From Nocardia nova (GTDB lineage: Bacteria; Actinomycetota; Actinomycetes; Mycobacteriales; Mycobacteriaceae): a stretch of DNA of 64,000 bases. The position numbers were made by a program, and so were the translations under genes. Of this stretch, positions 25,284-33,810 are shown piece after piece (position 1 is the stretch's first letter; each line of letters starts with the position of its first letter). Under the pieces are notes generated by a model. The model saw only the letters and a list, made by a program, of their open reading frames with translations, searched no databases and had not been told where the DNA came from. The stretch lies in contig NZ_PSZE01000003.1 of assembly GCF_002933465.1 (NCBI RefSeq), forward strand, positions 62,001 to 126,000, given 5' to 3'.

Positions 25284-25922
25284 TCAGAAAAGGGTGAGGG
25301 CGTCCGCGGTTTCGGCTGTCGCGCGGCCGCGTTTCGGGCGGGACGCCGGCTTGTCGGTGACGACGACCGTCAGCGGCGTTGTCGCGGAGGTATCGGAGGT
25401 GTCGGACATCGTCTCGGCGGCTGCGGCGGTGGGGCGAACCGCGCTCGGCAACGGCGGTAGATCGTCGATACCGTTCGGTGTCGCATCGGCCCGGCCCGCG
25501 GCGGCGCGGGCGGCCTCACCGGCGAGCTTGTCGGCCTGTTCGTTGTAGTAATTGCCGACGTGCCCGCGCACCCAGCGGAACCGCACCGGCCCCGGGCGGG
25601 TGGCGATCGCGTGATCGATCCACCGGACGAGCTCCACATTCTTCACCGCGCTGCCGGTGGCGGTGCGCCAGCCGTTGAGCCGCCAGCTCGGTAGCCATTC
25701 CGACGCACATTTGATCGCGTACAGCGAATCGCTCTCGATGAACAGCGGTTCGGAACCCGGATGCGCCCGAATCGCCTCCAGAACCGCGCGTAGCTCGGCT
25801 ACCTGGTTGGTGCCGGAGGCCGCACCGGCGCTGGCCGAACTGCCCTGATGATTGACCCACGCCCAGCCGATGGCGCCGCCAGGATTGCGCAGGCAGGATC
25901 CGTCGGTGCTCACGATGATCAT
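25284..25922 (-). CDS. rnhA: Ribonuclease HI with C-terminal extension
   Basis: A 212-residue protein whose first 140 residues form an RNase H domain that cuts RNA in RNA-DNA hybrids. Catalytic residues appear in STDGSCLRNPGG (Asp), AELRAVLEA (Glu), FIESDSLYAI (Asp) and GNYYNEQADKLAG (Asp). The last 70 residues are Ala/Thr/Pro-rich, with a short basic patch (ASRPKRGRA), and have no known domain. ATG 25922 is chosen because the conserved fold starts immediately (MIIVSTDGS). The SRPBCC gene ends 10 bp upstream on the same strand. Confidence 0.9.
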   Translation of the reverse strand: MIIVSTDGSCLRNPGGAIGWAWVNHQGSSASAGAASGTNQVAELRAVLEAIRAHPGSEPLFIESDSLYAIKCASEWLPSWRLNGWRTATGSAVKNVELVRWIDHAIATRPGPVRFRWVRGHVGNYYNEQADKLAGEAARAAAGRADATPNGIDDLPPLPSAVRPTAAAAETMSDTSDTSATTPLTVVVTDKPASRPKRGRATAETADALTLF

Positions 25923-25932
25923 GACCGGTACC

Positions 25933-26469
25933 CTACGCAATCCTGCCGACAAGATCCGTGCCGTGGAATTCTTCGATTTCCCTGCGCAATTGCGTCTCGC
26001 TGCGCCGCACCGCCGCCTGGGCCAGCGCATCGATGGCCTTGGCGGCCGGACGGGCCAGCCAGCCGTGCGCCGGCGGGTAGTCCGCCTCCGAGGTCAGCAC
26101 CGACCGGCCGTGACCGAGTGGATCGAACCGCAGCGTCAGTGTGGCGAGCGCGGGTGCGGGTTCGGGGTCCTGCAACGACGGGGCGGGGTCCTGCGCAGGC
26201 GCCACCTTCCCCGGCCGGCGCCTGCGCAGGGTGTACCCGATGACCGCGTTGCGGCGGTATTCGGTGATCTCACAGTCGACCGTGGGATGCCACAGCCCGA
26301 GCCGAAACGTCGCCGCAAAGACCGCACCCGGTCCGTGGCCGGCCGCGCCGACCGGTTCGAACGCTGCGATACCGAACATCCAATCCGGGACGAACCGATG
26401 GTTGTCGGTGTACGTGAATGCGACCTCCACCGGAGCCCCAACGTCGCTCGCGTACCTGATGTGGCCCAT
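25933..26469 (-). CDS. SRPBCC (START/Bet v 1-like) family protein
   Basis: A 178-residue protein with the pattern of polyketide-cyclase/START-like lipid-binding domains: an N-terminal strand (MGHIRYASDVGAPVEVAFTY), a central beta region (GAVFAATFRLG and RRNAVIGYTL), and a long C-terminal helix (AAVRRSETQLRREIEEF). ATG 26469 is preferred because GGGAGG lies 4 bp upstream. The likely promoter is the AT-rich patch near 26500-26530, with TAGTAT as the -10. It probably forms an operon with rnhA. The ligand is unknown. Confidence 0.75.
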   Translation of the reverse strand: MGHIRYASDVGAPVEVAFTYTDNHRFVPDWMFGIAAFEPVGAAGHGPGAVFAATFRLGLWHPTVDCEITEYRRNAVIGYTLRRRRPGKVAPAQDPAPSLQDPEPAPALATLTLRFDPLGHGRSVLTSEADYPPAHGWLARPAAKAIDALAQAAVRRSETQLRREIEEFHGTDLVGRIA

Positions 26470-26694
26470 AGGCCCTCCCTGTTCCACGCTTGCCACAAAA
26501 ATACTACAGAATTCCTCTTTATTAAACGGTTACCGGGGAATAACGTGCGCTCCGCACGTCGAGCGGCGGATAACCGCTGACGAGGACAAATGTGGTAAAC
26601 GACCAGTACGTCCCAAGTGTGCTCGACGACAGCGGGCACAGAAGGCAACCGGCCAGGCACCTTGACGGTACCCGGCCGGAAGGGTGTCGAAACG

Positions 26695-27504
26695 TTATGC
26701 CGACGTGGAATCCGGTGCCGCTGTGGTCAACCCGGCTGCCGCGGTGGTCGAAGCGGCTGCCGCGGTGGTCGCCTGACCCACCGCCTGCTCCGGCGAATCG
26801 GTGCCGGGCGGGTTGCCGGCCTGGTCCGTGGGAATCTGCTGCGGATGGTGCGACGGCACCGGAGCCGGCCGTGCGTGCCGCTGGACCTGTACGTCGTGCC
26901 GGCCCAGGAGTGGATCGCTCATCGCGACGCTGAACTCACCGCTGTGCACGTCGACGTCGGTACGGAATTCGGTCACCGTATTCGGCGCGGCGCCCGGCTG
27001 ATGATCCGGGGAGCCGTTCGCGCCCAGTACCGACGGCACATTCGTGTCGACGGTGACGGCGAACGAATGCTGTTGTGTCCTGGATAGATTCGCCCCGACG
27101 TAGGTTTCGCCGGTGAGGTTCAGGCGGCCCCCGACGCCGCCGGGACCAGTTGTCGCCGAGGGTGTTTCGGTGTTCGGTGAGCGGTCCGCCGGTTCGGGCA
27201 CGAGACGCGCCGGCGTGGCCGCGAAGGCAGGCAGGCGGCGGGACGCCGCGGCCACGCCCCACAAACCGGTGCCGGCCGGGGCGGTGGTCGATGACGTGTC
27301 GGACCGGTGGGTGTCGGGCGCTGGGACGATCGTGTCGCCCCGCTCGCCGGAGCCGATCGCGGCCGGCAGGCCGCCGCCGCCGATCTGGTTGACGACATAG
27401 GTTCCGGCGGCGACGGTCAGGCCGATACTCGCCATTCCGGCGAGCACGACAGCGGTGTGTTGCAGAATTTGGCCGGTGGACCGGGACTGCGCGGACTGAG
27501 CCAT
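26695..27504 (-). CDS. Single-pass membrane protein, Thr/Ala/Pro-rich
   Basis: A 269-residue protein of no recognised family. Residues 13-36 form one membrane helix (TAVVLAGMASIGLTVAAGTY). The outer part is rich in Pro, Thr, Ala and Gly, holds a short beta-like stretch (GETYVGANLSRTQQHSFAVT), and ends in a Thr/Ala tail typical of surface-exposed, possibly glycosylated stalks. ATG 27504 has GGGAGGGAAGGA upstream. No neighbour indicates its role. Confidence 0.6.
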   Translation of the reverse strand: MAQSAQSRSTGQILQHTAVVLAGMASIGLTVAAGTYVVNQIGGGGLPAAIGSGERGDTIVPAPDTHRSDTSSTTAPAGTGLWGVAAASRRLPAFAATPARLVPEPADRSPNTETPSATTGPGGVGGRLNLTGETYVGANLSRTQQHSFAVTVDTNVPSVLGANGSPDHQPGAAPNTVTEFRTDVDVHSGEFSVAMSDPLLGRHDVQVQRHARPAPVPSHHPQQIPTDQAGNPPGTDSPEQAVGQATTAAAASTTAAAGLTTAAPDSTSA

Positions 27505-27857
27505 AACGGTGCGTCCTTCCCTCCCCCTGGTTCCTCTCGTGGCCGACCCGCACCGTTGAAAGTCGTACGCACGTCCAGGCTACTTCCTGGCACACGGGAT
27601 TCCGAGGCCTGCGGTCAAGATCACAACAGCGAGCGTAGCGGCGTGAAAACCGCTGTTCACCCCCCTCCGATCGGCGCCGGTACGCCGCCGACCCCCGAGC
27701 GGTGCGAAGGTTTGCGCCGGATCGACGCCGGGTAAAAACAGAAAGCTGGCGAGCGTCAACTTCGAGCTGCGATCTCGAAGTCCTCCGGCCAACGGCGTCC
27801 GGTCGGCCACAAGCACGTCGCACCTGAGTCGGCGCTCGCCCGCTCGAACCGGAACTT
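27505..27857. other. 353-bp region without a supported gene
   Basis: It lies downstream of the TIGR03084 gene and upstream of the Thr/Ala-rich membrane protein gene, both on the minus strand. The ribosome site of the latter is at its left edge. A TTGACC at the centre (minus strand) could be a -35 element, but no good -10 follows. Open frames here lack codon bias and ribosome sites. Confidence 0.4.
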
Positions 27858-28661
27858 TCAGGCGAATTGGCCGGCTTCGCGCCCCGATCCCGGGGGCCCG
27901 GCGAAGGCCTGCGCGATCGTCAACCACTCCGCGGCGTCGGTTCCCGTCGCCACCAGCGGCAGATCGTCATGATGCCGGCGCTGCGTCACCAGCAGGCAGA
28001 AGTCCAGCGCCGAACCACTCACTCGCTGCGCGGCATCCTCTGGCCCCCAGCTCCAGACCGACCCGTCCGGTGCCGTGAGTTCGACTCGGAACGGTTCCGC
28101 GGGGGCCTGGCGACCGTGCACGGTGTAGGCGAAATCGCGGGTCCGCACGCCGATATGCGCGATACTGCGCAGACGCACCGTCGGCGTCCGCACCGCGCTC
28201 AGCGCATCGGCGACGTCCTGACCGTGAGCCCAGGTCTCCATCAACCGCGCGCTCACCATCGACATCGGGCTCATCGGCGGTCCGAACCAGGGCAGCCTCG
28301 TGCCCGCCGGCACCGCTCGCAGCGCCTGCGCCAGACCGGCCCGGCCCCGGCGCCACCGCTCGAGCAGTGCGGGCGCCGGTGTGGTCGCCACCTCGGCGGC
28401 CGCGTCGTCGACGAAGGTCGCGATCTTCGTGGTCGCCTCACGCAGCAGCTCGGCGAACGCCGCAGCATCGGTCGCCGCGATCGTCGATACCTCGTCGGTC
28501 CAGGTCAGATGGGCGATCTGATGGGCGATGGTCCATCCCGGGGCGGGTGTCTCCCGCGCCCAGCCGGCCGGACCCAGCGGCGCGACCAGACGGTCCAGGT
28601 CCGCGCATTCGGCCTCGAAGTCGTCGAGCAGCGCCGCTAGGTCAGCCATGACCGAAAGCAT
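27858..28661 (-). CDS. TIGR03084 family metal-binding protein (maleylpyruvate isomerase-like fold)
   Basis: A 267-residue protein with an N-terminal DinB-like four-helix bundle. Metal-ligand candidates are [12 protein letters not shown] and [15 protein letters not shown], the pattern of the TIGR03084/MDMPI family, whose members bind a divalent metal and use a low-molecular-weight thiol such as mycothiol. The C-terminal domain (from about 180) has [19 protein letters not shown] 28661 has a weak GGGG site; ATG 28649 (MADLAALL) is equally possible. A 26-bp palindrome sits immediately upstream and probably controls it. Confidence 0.8.
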   Translation of the reverse strand: MLSVMADLAALLDDFEAECADLDRLVAPLGPAGWARETPAPGWTIAHQIAHLTWTDEVSTIAATDAAAFAELLREATTKIATFVDDAAAEVATTPAPALLERWRRGRAGLAQALRAVPAGTRLPWFGPPMSPMSMVSARLMETWAHGQDVADALSAVRTPTVRLRSIAHIGVRTRDFAYTVHGRQAPAEPFRVELTAPDGSVWSWGPEDAAQRVSGSALDFCLLVTQRRHHDDLPLVATGTDAAEWLTIAQAFAGPPGSGREAGQFA

Positions 28662-28677
28662 GACAATGCCCCGAAAA

Positions 28678-28703
28678 AAATGCAAGCATGCGTGCTTGTA
28701 TTT
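28678..28703. promoter_or_regulatory. Near-perfect 26-bp palindrome, TetR-type operator candidate
   Basis: AAATGCAAGCA-TGCG-TGCTTGTATTT has one mismatch in 11-bp arms. It fills the gap between the DUF445 stop (28705) and the TIGR03084 start. Size and symmetry are typical of TetR-family sites. The cognate regulator is not identified. Confidence 0.5.
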
Positions 28704-28704
28704 G

Positions 28705-30060
28705 TCACCAGCCGAAGATCAGCAGGTGCACGCCGCCTACGACCAAACCCAATGCCGCGCCGTGCAGATACAGCAGCCAGGCGTCCTGTTCGACCGAGGC
28801 GTAGAACATCTCCATGAACTCACCGGGTGTGAGCTGCTTGAGTTTCCGTGCCGCGAATTCGTCGATCTTCTTGGCCTGGTCCAAGGCGAAGGCCTCGTCC
28901 TGCACCAGGCTCGGCGCCAGGCTCACCGCGGCCCCGGCCGCGCCGACCTGCAAGTTGTCGAACTGCCGCGCACCGAAGGCAGCGCGCACCACCGAGCGCG
29001 TGGGGCCCAGTTGGGTGCGGATCTCGTCGGCGATCAGATGCTCCACGAGCTGACGGGTCTTGTCCCCGTTGGGCCCGTCCAGCAGTTCCGCCGCCAGATT
29101 CGGCAGGGTCAGCACCTGATAGGCCAGAATCTGGGCGAGGTCGTCGGCGGCCTGCGGTTGCCGCTTGGCCAGCAGTGCCTGCCGCCAGAGGTATTTGTAG
29201 CGCGGCTGCGGATCGCCGGGCTCGAACACCATCTTGATGGCGATCATGTTCACCAGCACGCCGATGGTGGCGGCCGCGGCCAGTACCACCAGCCATCCCG
29301 GGAGCCAGCCGATCACCGGAATGTCGTGGTGGACATGCATGTACAGCGCCAGCAGGACGCCGAACGGGGCGCCGAGCAACCCGATCCGCACCATGAACCG
29401 CAGCTCCGGCGCGGCGACCGTGGTGGTCAGGTCCTTCAGGATCTCCGGATTTGTCCGCAGATAGCGGATGACGAAACTCTTGATGTCGATGAGCTGGTCG
29501 ACATTGTCACCGAGTTGCTCGAAACCGCGCCGGCACAGTTTCGGCAGTTCGCGGTCGACGCGCTGATAGAGAATCTGTTTCGCGGGGCGCGGTACCGCTC
29601 GCCACAGTTCCGGATTCTCGCGGTACATCACATCGTCGACGATCTGCTGCAACTGTTCGTGCGCGCGGTCGGCGATGTAGTCGGCGATACCTTCCAGATC
29701 GAGTTCATGGATGAAATCGCGCGGACTGCCGATCCGCATGATCGCCATATCCACGCAGATGCTGGCCATCTTCTCCGCGCGAGCGGGGATGAAGCCCTGG
29801 AAGCCGAGTCGTTTACCGTCGCCGGAAAACGTCGGCAACACCTGCACCCGGCGTGGGAAATAGGGATACAGCACCTGCAGTCCCGGAATCCGAACGCCGC
29901 GAAATTGCAACGGCCAGAACAACATCAGCACGCCGGTCCAGTTGGTGAGCCAGCCCGCCAGCGCGCTGAAGATCGGGAAGGTGATCAGATCCACGACGAA
30001 TTTGGACTGCCCGGTCAGCTGTTCCCAGTCGATGAACACACCGCCGGCGACTACCGCCAT
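28705..30060 (-). CDS. DUF445 domain membrane protein
   Basis: A 451-residue DUF445 protein. It starts with a membrane segment and the family signature ([20 protein letters not shown]). A long helical body follows, then a central hairpin of helices ([20 protein letters not shown]), a second repeat of the N-terminal motif ([11 protein letters not shown]), and a final C-terminal helix. The duplicated [13 protein letters not shown] pattern is characteristic of the family. The function is unknown; relatives include YheB of Bacillus. ATG 30060 follows GGGGGATCTACG. It is placed upstream of the TIGR03084 gene on the same strand. Confidence 0.82.
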   Translation of the reverse strand: MAVVAGGVFIDWEQLTGQSKFVVDLITFPIFSALAGWLTNWTGVLMLFWPLQFRGVRIPGLQVLYPYFPRRVQVLPTFSGDGKRLGFQGFIPARAEKMASICVDMAIMRIGSPRDFIHELDLEGIADYIADRAHEQLQQIVDDVMYRENPELWRAVPRPAKQILYQRVDRELPKLCRRGFEQLGDNVDQLIDIKSFVIRYLRTNPEILKDLTTTVAAPELRFMVRIGLLGAPFGVLLALYMHVHHDIPVIGWLPGWLVVLAAAATIGVLVNMIAIKMVFEPGDPQPRYKYLWRQALLAKRQPQAADDLAQILAYQVLTLPNLAAELLDGPNGDKTRQLVEHLIADEIRTQLGPTRSVVRAAFGARQFDNLQVGAAGAAVSLAPSLVQDEAFALDQAKKIDEFAARKLKQLTPGEFMEMFYASVEQDAWLLYLHGAALGLVVGGVHLLIFGW

Positions 30061-30186
30061 CGTAGATCCCCCTTGCGCCGTGCGGACTTGCGAGTTGACT
30101 GGGTCCCCACATTCTCACCGGGGCCAGAGCGTGTCAATGCGGCGGGGCAGCACTTGCCCTGGTCGGCGGGGGTAAACGCACCCCGT

Positions 30187-31191
30187 TCAGGGGCGCAGGA
30201 CGAGTCGAATCGGATTGCCCTGTTTGGTTTCCAGCGCCCGCACCGCCTCCGGGGCTTCCGAAAGTGGCAGCACCGCGCTGACCGAGCGGGCGAGATCGAG
30301 ACGATGCAGCCGCCGCAGCTTCACCAGTTCGGTGACGTGTTCGGGCTGCGAGCCGTAGTGTCCGCGCAATTGCTGCTGGAAGAAGCTGAAACCGATACCC
30401 CCGGTGATCGTGATCGGCTTGTCGGTCAGGCCGACCAGAACCAGTCGCCCACCCGGTCCCAGACAGGTGACTGCCTGTTCGCGCACCGCCGCCACTCCGG
30501 CGAAATCGAAGGCGGCCGCCAACCCGGCGCCCCCGGTGGCGGCGAAGATCTGTGCTCGCAGTTCGGGATCGGCCGGATCGAAGGCCAGATCCGCACCGAA
30601 ACTCAGCGCCCGTTCCCGCGCCGCCGGCAGCGGATCCACCGCCACGATCGGCGCCGCACCGACCATGCGCAGCAATTGCACCCCGTGGGCGCCGAGGCCG
30701 CCCACACCCCAGACGCCGACCGGTTCGGCGGGCCGTACCTGGGCGGTCGCCGTGATCGCGGCCCAGGGTGTGGAGACCGCGTCGGGGATGAAGCAGGCCT
30801 GCTCGAAGGGCAGATCGTCGGGAATGGGAACGAGGGTGTCGACCCGGGCCAGGGTGAACTCCGCCCATCCGCCGTCGTAGTCGACTCCGCGGGTGAACAC
30901 CGCGCCGCCGCGAAGTTCGCCGGCCTGCAGCAGCACCCGATCTCCCACCTTCGCGCCGGTCACCTCCGGTCCGAGTGCGTGGACGGTGCCCGCGACCTCG
31001 TGGCCGAGCGTCACCACGTCGCCGGAGAGCATCACCGGGGTCAGCGTGCCGTCGATGAGATGGACATCGGACAGGCAGACCCCCGCCGCTTCGACCTTCA
31101 CCAGGACATGATCGGGACCCGGCTCCGGCGTCGGCACGTCATCCAGTTCCAGTCGGCGCTGTGGTCCCAGGTGAAGGCGTGCGGCCAGCAT
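30187..31191 (-). CDS. Zinc-type alcohol dehydrogenase
   Basis: A 334-residue medium-chain dehydrogenase. The catalytic-zinc signature is partly present (GVCLSDVHLIDG and TLGHEVAGTV). The NAD(P)-binding motif is VWGVGGLGAHGVQL. The structural-zinc four-Cys lobe is missing, and the segment between reads LLQAGELRGGAVFTRGVDYD. Several actinobacterial alcohol or aldehyde dehydrogenases share this shortened form. It is divergent from the small ORF and diiron oxygenase pair. A TGGGACT palindrome lies between them, so shared control is likely. Confidence 0.85.
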   Translation of the reverse strand: MLAARLHLGPQRRLELDDVPTPEPGPDHVLVKVEAAGVCLSDVHLIDGTLTPVMLSGDVVTLGHEVAGTVHALGPEVTGAKVGDRVLLQAGELRGGAVFTRGVDYDGGWAEFTLARVDTLVPIPDDLPFEQACFIPDAVSTPWAAITATAQVRPAEPVGVWGVGGLGAHGVQLLRMVGAAPIVAVDPLPAARERALSFGADLAFDPADPELRAQIFAATGGAGLAAAFDFAGVAAVREQAVTCLGPGGRLVLVGLTDKPITITGGIGFSFFQQQLRGHYGSQPEHVTELVKLRRLHRLDLARSVSAVLPLSEAPEAVRALETKQGNPIRLVLRP

Positions 31192-31320
31192 GTCGGGCTA
31201 CTCCTCTGGATCGGGCGGGCGGTCCCGCGGGCCCGGTCGAGTATCGCACCGTCATCGCGGTTTCGGCCGGAGTTGCGTACGGCACGGCTGCGGGCGACTC
31301 ACCAGGCTTCGGAGATTGTG

Positions 31321-31337
31321 TGGGACTGTGAGTCCCA
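31321..31337. promoter_or_regulatory. TGGGACT-GTG-AGTCCCA palindrome
   Basis: A perfect 7-bp inverted repeat with a 3-nt centre in the divergent region between the dehydrogenase and the oxygenase unit. It is followed by CATATATCC, which could contain a -10 element. The TetR gene at 32564-33301 is a candidate regulator by proximity only. Confidence 0.45.
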
Positions 31338-31417
31338 TATATCCTTGGAGGGCCACACCTGCTGGGTGTCGACCGCCGCCGGGGCCGCGCCTCGGGGGAT
31401 GGGAGCTAGGAGGCCCG

Positions 31418-31492
31418 ATGAGCCACACTGCGAAGCCCGCTCGCCGGGCCGAACGGGGGCGGGGTCCCGGAGAGCACAGGAGACATCGATGA
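31418..31492 (+). CDS. Small ORF (24 aa) with AKPARRA core, before the diiron oxygenase
   Basis: ATG 31418 lies 4 bp after TAGGAGG and encodes MSHTAKPARRAERGRGPGEH then RRHR. It ends in a TGA that overlaps the oxygenase ATG by four bases. It is the second copy of the element before mceA: DNA similarity runs from the AGGAGG to the shared GAGCACAGG, with a one-base frame change after the core. This argues for conservation of both the peptide start and the RNA. It is very basic. No known family. Confidence 0.5.
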   Translation: MSHTAKPARRAERGRGPGEHRRHR

Positions 31493-32538
31493 CGCTGTCG
31501 AAATCCGTTCGTACCGACCTATTCGGCCCGGACTACCGAGAAATGCTGGCGATCCTGTCCGAGGGATCGGTCCATCGCAATTTCGACCCCTATCTCGATA
31601 TCGAGTGGGATTCACCGGAGTTGGCTATCGATCCCGACGATCCGAGATGGGTGCTGTCGCCGGAGCTCGACCCGCTCGGCGGAACCGACTGGTACAAGTC
31701 GTTGCCGCTGGAGCGCAGGATCGAGATCGGAAAGTGGCGGACCGCCAACGTGATCAAGGTCGGCGCCGCCTTCGAGAGCATTCTCATCCGCGGCATGATG
31801 CAGTACATCATGAAGCTCCCCAACGGATCTCCGGAGTTTCGCTACTGCCTGCACGAGATGACCGAAGAGTGCAATCACATCCAGATGTTCCAGGAGCTGA
31901 TCAACCGGATCGGCGTGGACGTCCCGGGGATGCGACCGCTGTTCCGCGTGCTGTCGCCCTTCATCGGCGTGGCCGGCGGCTACGCGCACGCCATCCTGTT
32001 CATCGGCATTCTCGGTGGTGAGGAGCCGATCGACCACTATCAGAAGGCGATCATCCGGGAGGGCGAGTCGATGCCCCCCGCGGTGCTGCGCACCATGCAG
32101 ATCCACATCGCCGAGGAGGCCCGCCACATCTCCTTCGCCGGCGAGTTCTTGAAGGCGCATATCGAGCGGATGAGTCCGTTCGGTAAAGCCATGTGCGCGT
32201 TGGCGTTTCCGATCACGATGCGCTGGCTGGCCGGTGAGATCATGGCGCCCCCGCGCTCGTTCGCGAAGGAATTCGACATTCCGCGCGACGTCATCCGGGA
32301 GGCGTTCTGGGATGCCCCGCATGCACGGCAGATCCTGTCCGGCTACTTCGGCGATATGCGCAAACTCGCCGATGAGCTGGGGTTGATGAATCCGGTGACC
32401 CGCAAGCTGTGGCAGCTGCTGCACGTCGACGGTGAACCGTCGCGATATCGCGGTGAGCCCGAGCGGCGGAGCGCGGCGGCCGCGGTGGCGGACCGGTTGC
32501 CCGTGGTCGGCTCCCTCGTCGGCTGGTTGGCGGCCTGA
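31489..32538 (+). CDS. AurF-like diiron oxygenase
   Basis: A 349-residue member of the AurF/para-aminobenzoate N-oxygenase-like diiron family. Iron ligands are visible in HEMTEECNHIQMF and IHIAEEARHISF (two ExxH motifs), with further Glu in EGESMPP. AurF itself oxidises an aryl amine; most actinobacterial relatives have no known substrate. ATG 31489 has AGGAGA 6 bp upstream and overlaps the small ORF stop. The gene converges on a TetR gene 25 bp away and is divergent from a dehydrogenase gene, suggesting an oxidative pathway for a hydrophobic compound. Confidence 0.82.
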   Translation: MTLSKSVRTDLFGPDYREMLAILSEGSVHRNFDPYLDIEWDSPELAIDPDDPRWVLSPELDPLGGTDWYKSLPLERRIEIGKWRTANVIKVGAAFESILIRGMMQYIMKLPNGSPEFRYCLHEMTEECNHIQMFQELINRIGVDVPGMRPLFRVLSPFIGVAGGYAHAILFIGILGGEEPIDHYQKAIIREGESMPPAVLRTMQIHIAEEARHISFAGEFLKAHIERMSPFGKAMCALAFPITMRWLAGEIMAPPRSFAKEFDIPRDVIREAFWDAPHARQILSGYFGDMRKLADELGLMNPVTRKLWQLLHVDGEPSRYRGEPERRSAAAAVADRLPVVGSLVGWLAA

Positions 32539-32563
32539 CTCGCCGGGACCCGGCGGCGCCTGC

Positions 32564-33301
32564 TCACGGGGTGTCGCCGGCTCCCTCGGCCAGCGCGTTG
32601 ATCAGTTCGATCAGCGGCAGTTCGGGATCCAGGGCCAATCCGTGGGCGCGCGCCGCGCCGTCGAGCACGCTCCAGGCGTAGCCGGCGACCTCGGATATCA
32701 GCTGTTCGCGACTCAGCAGCGGGTTGGGATCGCGGGCCCACCGGCTGACGGTCGCCTCGGTCATCGACACGATGGCGAAGGTCATCGTGTCGGCGGTGGC
32801 CTCGTCGACCACGCCGATCACCCCCGCCAGGCTCGACACCAGCAGCCGGGTCCGAGCGGCGATGGTGGCCTTGATACTGCTGAGCGCGTCCACATCGTCG
32901 GGATCCCCCATCGCCGGCCCGCTGCGCGCGAAGTCGTACAGCCGCGCGTGCTCGGTGAGCCAGTCCGCGACCGCGGCGATCGTGCGGTGCAGGATTCGGT
33001 GAATGGATCCGTCCCGGATATCCAGCGCCGCGTCGACGGTATCGATGAACTGCTCACCGATCGCGGTCCGAGCCCGCCGATCGAGTTCGTCCCGCCCCGA
33101 AAACTGCCGGTACACCACCGATTTGGCGAGCCCCGCCCGCGCGGCGATCTGCTGCATCGAGATCTCGGCGCCCCCGCCGGACTCCTCCAGCAGCTCGATC
33201 AACGCCCCGACGATCCGACTCCGCCGCCGGTCGTTGTGTGTCTGCCACCGCGCCTGCCGCCCCCCGAGCGGGGCCGGTTCGGACGGGGAGGGAATCGCCA
33301 C
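32564..33301 (-). CDS. TetR/AcrR family transcriptional regulator
   Basis: A 245-residue regulator. The helix-turn-helix is ISMQQIAARAGLAKSVVYRQF (residues about 48-68), preceded by a basic tail rich in Arg and Gln. The C-terminal helical domain (about 80-240) would bind a ligand. It is close to the oxygenase gene and may control that unit through the TGGGACT palindrome. The start is uncertain; ATG 33301 is the longest reasonable. Confidence 0.85.
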   Translation of the reverse strand: MAIPSPSEPAPLGGRQARWQTHNDRRRSRIVGALIELLEESGGGAEISMQQIAARAGLAKSVVYRQFSGRDELDRRARTAIGEQFIDTVDAALDIRDGSIHRILHRTIAAVADWLTEHARLYDFARSGPAMGDPDDVDALSSIKATIAARTRLLVSSLAGVIGVVDEATADTMTFAIVSMTEATVSRWARDPNPLLSREQLISEVAGYAWSVLDGAARAHGLALDPELPLIELINALAEGAGDTP

Positions 33302-33360
33302 GCGGTCGAGTTTAAATCACCGGCCACGTCACTCGGACCTGCTCGCCGCGCGGGCGTGAT

Positions 33361-33594
33361 CGGCGTATGGACGACGCAATCGGCGTCCAGGGCGAGGATT
33401 TCGTCCATCGAGGTCCTCGCCGCGACTCCCACTGGCGCCGGCCCGGCCAGTTCGCCGACATCCCGGCCGTGCTTGTGCGGACTGAACACCTTGACCTCCG
33501 ACCACCTCGACGTCCCGCGATTCGTGCGCGGTCCGCAGCGCCCGCCCACCCATATCCCCGGCCCCCGGATCGCGAGCCGATACGGATGCTCCAC
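33361..33594 (-). pseudogene. N-terminal relic of a dihydrodipicolinate reductase-like (DapB-N-type) gene
   Basis: The fragment reads YRLAIRGPG, then KVFSPHKHGRDVGELAG, PVGVAARTSMDEILALDADCVVHTP. This is the Rossmann start of the NAD(P)H-dependent amine dehydrogenase/DapB-like family (usually about 350 residues). Between Gly13 and Lys35 the homologous sequence (GGRALRTAHESRDVEVVG) lies in another frame, so there are two compensating frameshifts. The rest of the gene, after the HTP motif, is gone and runs into the TetR gene. It is therefore a decayed remnant. Confidence 0.7.
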
Positions 33595-33686
33595 AACCGC
33601 CTCCTTGCCTTAGGTGACCTGTCTAACACGGTGAGACACTTCTCGCATCACTTTCTTACGAGTCGCGTAGCCGCCGGTCATACCGC

Positions 33687-33703
33687 GTTCGCTGCCGGTG
33701 AAC
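33687..33703. promoter_or_regulatory. Possible ClgR box upstream of lon
   Basis: GTTCGC-TGCCG-GTGAAC is a 6-bp inverted repeat with one mismatch and a 5-nt spacer. It matches the GTTCGC-N5-GCGAAC motif of ClgR, the actinobacterial activator of clp genes and, in Streptomyces, lon. It lies about 108 bp before the lon start, just upstream of the likely -35. Confidence 0.55.
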
Positions 33704-33710
33704 AGGGGGG

Positions 33711-33739
33711 TTGGAACAACGCGGCACACCCTGTAGTTG
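33711..33739 (+). promoter_or_regulatory. Candidate lon promoter
   Basis: TTGGAA (33711-33716) and TAGTTG (33734-33739) are separated by 17 bp. The -10 overlaps the left arm of the HAIR-like repeat, so a repressor bound there would block it. Strength and exact start site are not known. Confidence 0.4.
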
Positions 33740-33756
33740 AGTAGGTAACGCTCAAC
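33736..33756. promoter_or_regulatory. HAIR-like HspR operator upstream of lon
   Basis: GTTGAG-TAGGTAACG-CTCAAC is an inverted repeat that fits the HAIR consensus CTTGAGT-N7-ACTCAAG with a few mismatches. HspR represses dnaK, clpB and lon in Streptomyces. The site lies 55 bp before the lon start. Confidence 0.55.
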
Positions 33757-33810
33757 CCTGGAGGCGAAGAAACACAGGATCCGGGGCATGCTTTGGAAGG
33801 GGCTGAATCT

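Noticed and set aside
26592..26933. Plus-strand 113-codon frame with a passable ribosome site (MVNDQYVPSVLDD...)
   Set aside because: Beyond 26695 it is antisense to the Thr/Ala-rich membrane protein gene, and its composition there (Pro/Arg/Trp-rich) is that of a mirror frame.
27580..27927. Minus-strand 115-codon frame in the gap after the TIGR03084 gene
   Set aside because: It overlaps the TIGR03084 3' end, has no ribosome site and no recognisable motif; only its last 20 residues look hydrophobic.
28683..28698. KstR2 site
   Set aside because: KstR2 sites need CAAG-N2-CTTG; here the CAAG and CTTG half-sites are 8 bp apart.
28528..31488. Very long plus-strand frame in phase with the diiron oxygenase gene
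   Set aside because: Everything before 31489 is antisense to DUF445, TIGR03084 and dehydrogenase genes with clear motifs; the ATG at 31489 has its own AGGAGA.
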